This document shows positions 6,103-7,201 of a DNA stretch of 7,201 nt, piece after piece (position 1 is the stretch's first letter; every line of letters starts with the position of its first letter). The stretch is from JBEEMU01 sp043778315 (GTDB lineage: Bacteria > Bacteroidota > Bacteroidia > Chitinophagales > Saprospiraceae): contig JAYWGJ010000155.1 in assembly GCA_043778315.1 (NCBI GenBank), positions 1-7,201 on the forward strand, given 5' to 3'. The position numbers and the translations under genes are program-made. A model generated the notes under the pieces. The model saw only the letters and a program-made list of their open reading frames with translations. It was not told where the DNA came from and made no database searches.

Positions 6103-7074
6103 ATGAATCCGAAGCAATTATTCGAGCGCGTAGCTGCGCCTTTTGCTGTGCCTGAACGGTTGCTCGCGCTGATTGCGCAGACACAACAAAATCTTTTTTT
6201 GCCGTTTTACCACGCCGTTTACGACGGCAAAACGCCGCCGCCGCACCTGCGACACCTATATAGTGTGCGTTCGGTTCGTGAATTTGAGCGCGACATAGAT
6301 ACTATCTGTCGCTACTTTCAGCCCGTCGGTCTCGACGACATTTTGCAGCAGCAAAAAGCGGCGCGTCCGTTTGAGCAACCCGTTTTTCATTTGAGTTTTG
6401 ATGACGGCTTGCGCGAGTGCGCCGACCTTATCGCGCCTATTTTGCAGCGCAAAGGCGTGCCTGCTACTTTTTTTATTAATTCGGCATTCGCCGACAACAA
6501 CGCGCTGATGTTTAGGTACAAAGCATCGCTTTTAGCGGACGCGCTCCCGTTGCGGAAAGCGGAAATATTAAGTATTAATTATACCAATCAAAATAAACAA
6601 GGGAACAGCTTAGATGAAATTGCAGCTACGCAAAATATTGATTTTCAGTTGTTTCTACAACAAGAAAAACCATATATGAATGCTGCTACGTTGCGCAATA
6701 TGCACCAAAAAGGTTTTACTTTGGGCGCACACAGCCATACGCACCCGTTGTATAGCGCGTTGCCGCTCGCCGAGCAAATCCGCGAAACGGAGCTTTCGCT
6801 ACAATACATACAAGCGATAACGGGCAGCGAACACCGCGTTTTTTCGTTTCCGTTCACGGATAATGATGTAGAATTAGCTTTTTTTGAAGCGATGCAGTTT
6901 GATGTTTCGTTCGGTTGTGCAGGCGTGAAATTAGATGCCGCGCCGCGACATTTGCAGCGTACACCGATGGAACACGCGCACCAAAACTTAGCAGCGGAGA
7001 AATTTATAGCCCTGAATTATCAGTATTTTAAGTGGCTGTCTGCGGTTGGGCGCGAACGGATTTTGAGAAAATAG
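6103..7074 (+). CDS. Polysaccharide deacetylase-like protein (CE4 / NodB fold)
   Basis: A 323-residue protein with the NodB homology fold, predicted to be a metal-dependent hydrolase that removes acetyl groups from N-acetylated sugars. Motif 1 is HLSFDDGLRE (97-106), with Asp100 as the likely catalytic base and Asp101 as a metal ligand. Motif 2 is GAHSHTHP (208-215), giving His210 and His214 as the other metal ligands. Motif 3, FSFPFTD (247-253), keeps the proline and aromatic residue but lacks the usual arginine. A later RTP (286-288) may be part of motif 5. Between motifs 1 and 2 lies a long, unusually A/T-rich segment encoding about residues 154-193 (Asn/Gln-rich), probably a lineage-specific loop. 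No signal peptide or transmembrane helix is seen, unlike classical secreted members, so it is probably cytosolic. The substrate is unknown; a sugar nucleotide, lipid-linked glycan or small metabolite is possible. It follows the GH3 gene by five bases, with its own AGGA site. Confidence 0.8.
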   Translation: MNPKQLFERVAAPFAVPERLLALIAQTQQNLFLPFYHAVYDGKTPPPHLRHLYSVRSVREFERDIDTICRYFQPVGLDDILQQQKAARPFEQPVFHLSFDDGLRECADLIAPILQRKGVPATFFINSAFADNNALMFRYKASLLADALPLRKAEILSINYTNQNKQGNSLDEIAATQNIDFQLFLQQEKPYMNAATLRNMHQKGFTLGAHSHTHPLYSALPLAEQIRETELSLQYIQAITGSEHRVFSFPFTDNDVELAFFEAMQFDVSFGCAGVKLDAAPRHLQRTPMEHAHQNLAAEKFIALNYQYFKWLSAVGRERILRK

Positions 7075-7093
7075 AAGATTAAGGATTTTAGCA

Positions 7094-7138
7094 AAATTTT
7101 ATTCCATGCGGATTTTTAATCCGTATGGAATAAAATTT
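7094..7138. terminator. Long hairpin after the deacetylase gene, possible bidirectional terminator
   Basis: Arms 7094-7114 and 7118-7138 pair over 21 bp with a single G-T wobble (7108/7124) and a TTT loop at 7115-7117. The inner part is G/C-containing (GCGGATT / AATCCGT) and the outer part is A/T-rich. It begins 19 bases after the deacetylase stop codon. There is no U-tract after it on either strand, so termination may depend on stem strength, or the element may be a dispersed palindromic repeat rather than a dedicated terminator. Confidence 0.55.
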
Positions 7139-7158
7139 GTGCGGGTTGAAACCCGCAC
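7139..7158. repeat. Second hairpin abutting the first
   Basis: GTGCGGGT (7139-7146) and ACCCGCAC (7151-7158) form a perfect 8-bp stem with a TGAA loop. It starts at the very next base after the longer hairpin. Both stems share the pattern GCGGRTT...AAYCCGY around their loops, suggesting related palindromes of a REP-like kind. It may also strengthen termination of genes converging here. Confidence 0.5.
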
Positions 7159-7163
7159 TCCCG

Positions 7164-7201
7164 TTACACCAATTCCTTACACGCACGGTATAAATCTTTC
7201 C
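7164..7201 (-). CDS. Possible C-terminal end of a minus-strand gene, cut by the window edge
   Basis: On the minus strand, a frame entering from the right edge reads KDLYRACKELV and then TAA (complement of 7164-7166). The residue mix is protein-like and the position, just past the twin hairpin and converging on the deacetylase gene, fits a real gene end. Eleven codons are too few to prove it: another frame on the same strand is also open across this stretch. No family can be named. Confidence 0.35.
   Translation of the reverse strand, partial: KDLYRACKELV

Noticed and set aside
6203..6234. Nested hairpin CGTTTT/AAAACG around GCCGT/ACGGC inside the deacetylase gene.
   Set aside because: It lies in coding sequence with a 5-base bulge, and nothing indicates a role; codon composition can explain it.

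Overview
The window looks like a chromosomal segment from a member of the Bacteroidota, probably of the Cytophagia/Chitinophagia type. The evidence is a GH3-family acyl-adenylating enzyme of bacterial type, a SurA-like chaperone with an adjacent isomerase-like lipoprotein, start codons preceded by A/T-rich sequence instead of strong Shine-Dalgarno sites, and -7 promoter elements of the Bacteroidota form TAnnTTTG at sensible places. The assignment below phylum level is an inference.

Left two thirds (about 92-4391) is a minus-strand run, read right to left: a superfamily 1B DNA/RNA helicase of the UPF1/IGHMBP2 group, then a small lipoprotein related to SurA-type peptidyl-prolyl isomerases, then a full-length SurA-like periplasmic isomerase/chaperone with two parvulin-like domains. 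The gaps are 61 and 30 bases. The lipoprotein and SurA genes very probably form one unit for folding outer-membrane and secreted proteins. The helicase may read into them, but a good -7 element in the 61-base gap suggests they also have their own promoter. Beyond the SurA stop codon, at the extreme left, lies a short non-coding stretch with two copies of a CTTTGTGTCTTT-type repeat.

A 167-base divergent intergenic region (4392-4558) separates the helicase from a plus-strand pair: a GH3-family protein (4559-6097) and a polysaccharide-deacetylase-like (CE4/NodB) protein (6103-7074). Only five bases separate the GH3 stop from the next start, so they are almost certainly co-transcribed. The pair joins an acyl-adenylating enzyme to a probably cytosolic deacetylase; what they make or modify is unknown.

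The right edge (7075-7201) holds two abutting hairpins, one of 21 bp and one of 8 bp. They probably lie between converging genes, since the last 38 bases can be read as the C-terminal end of a minus-strand gene running off the window. I see no CRISPR array, tRNA, rRNA, transposase or phage gene. Most of the window is ordinary core-genome content; the less explained parts are the GH3-CE4 pair, the intergenic repeats and the twin hairpin.
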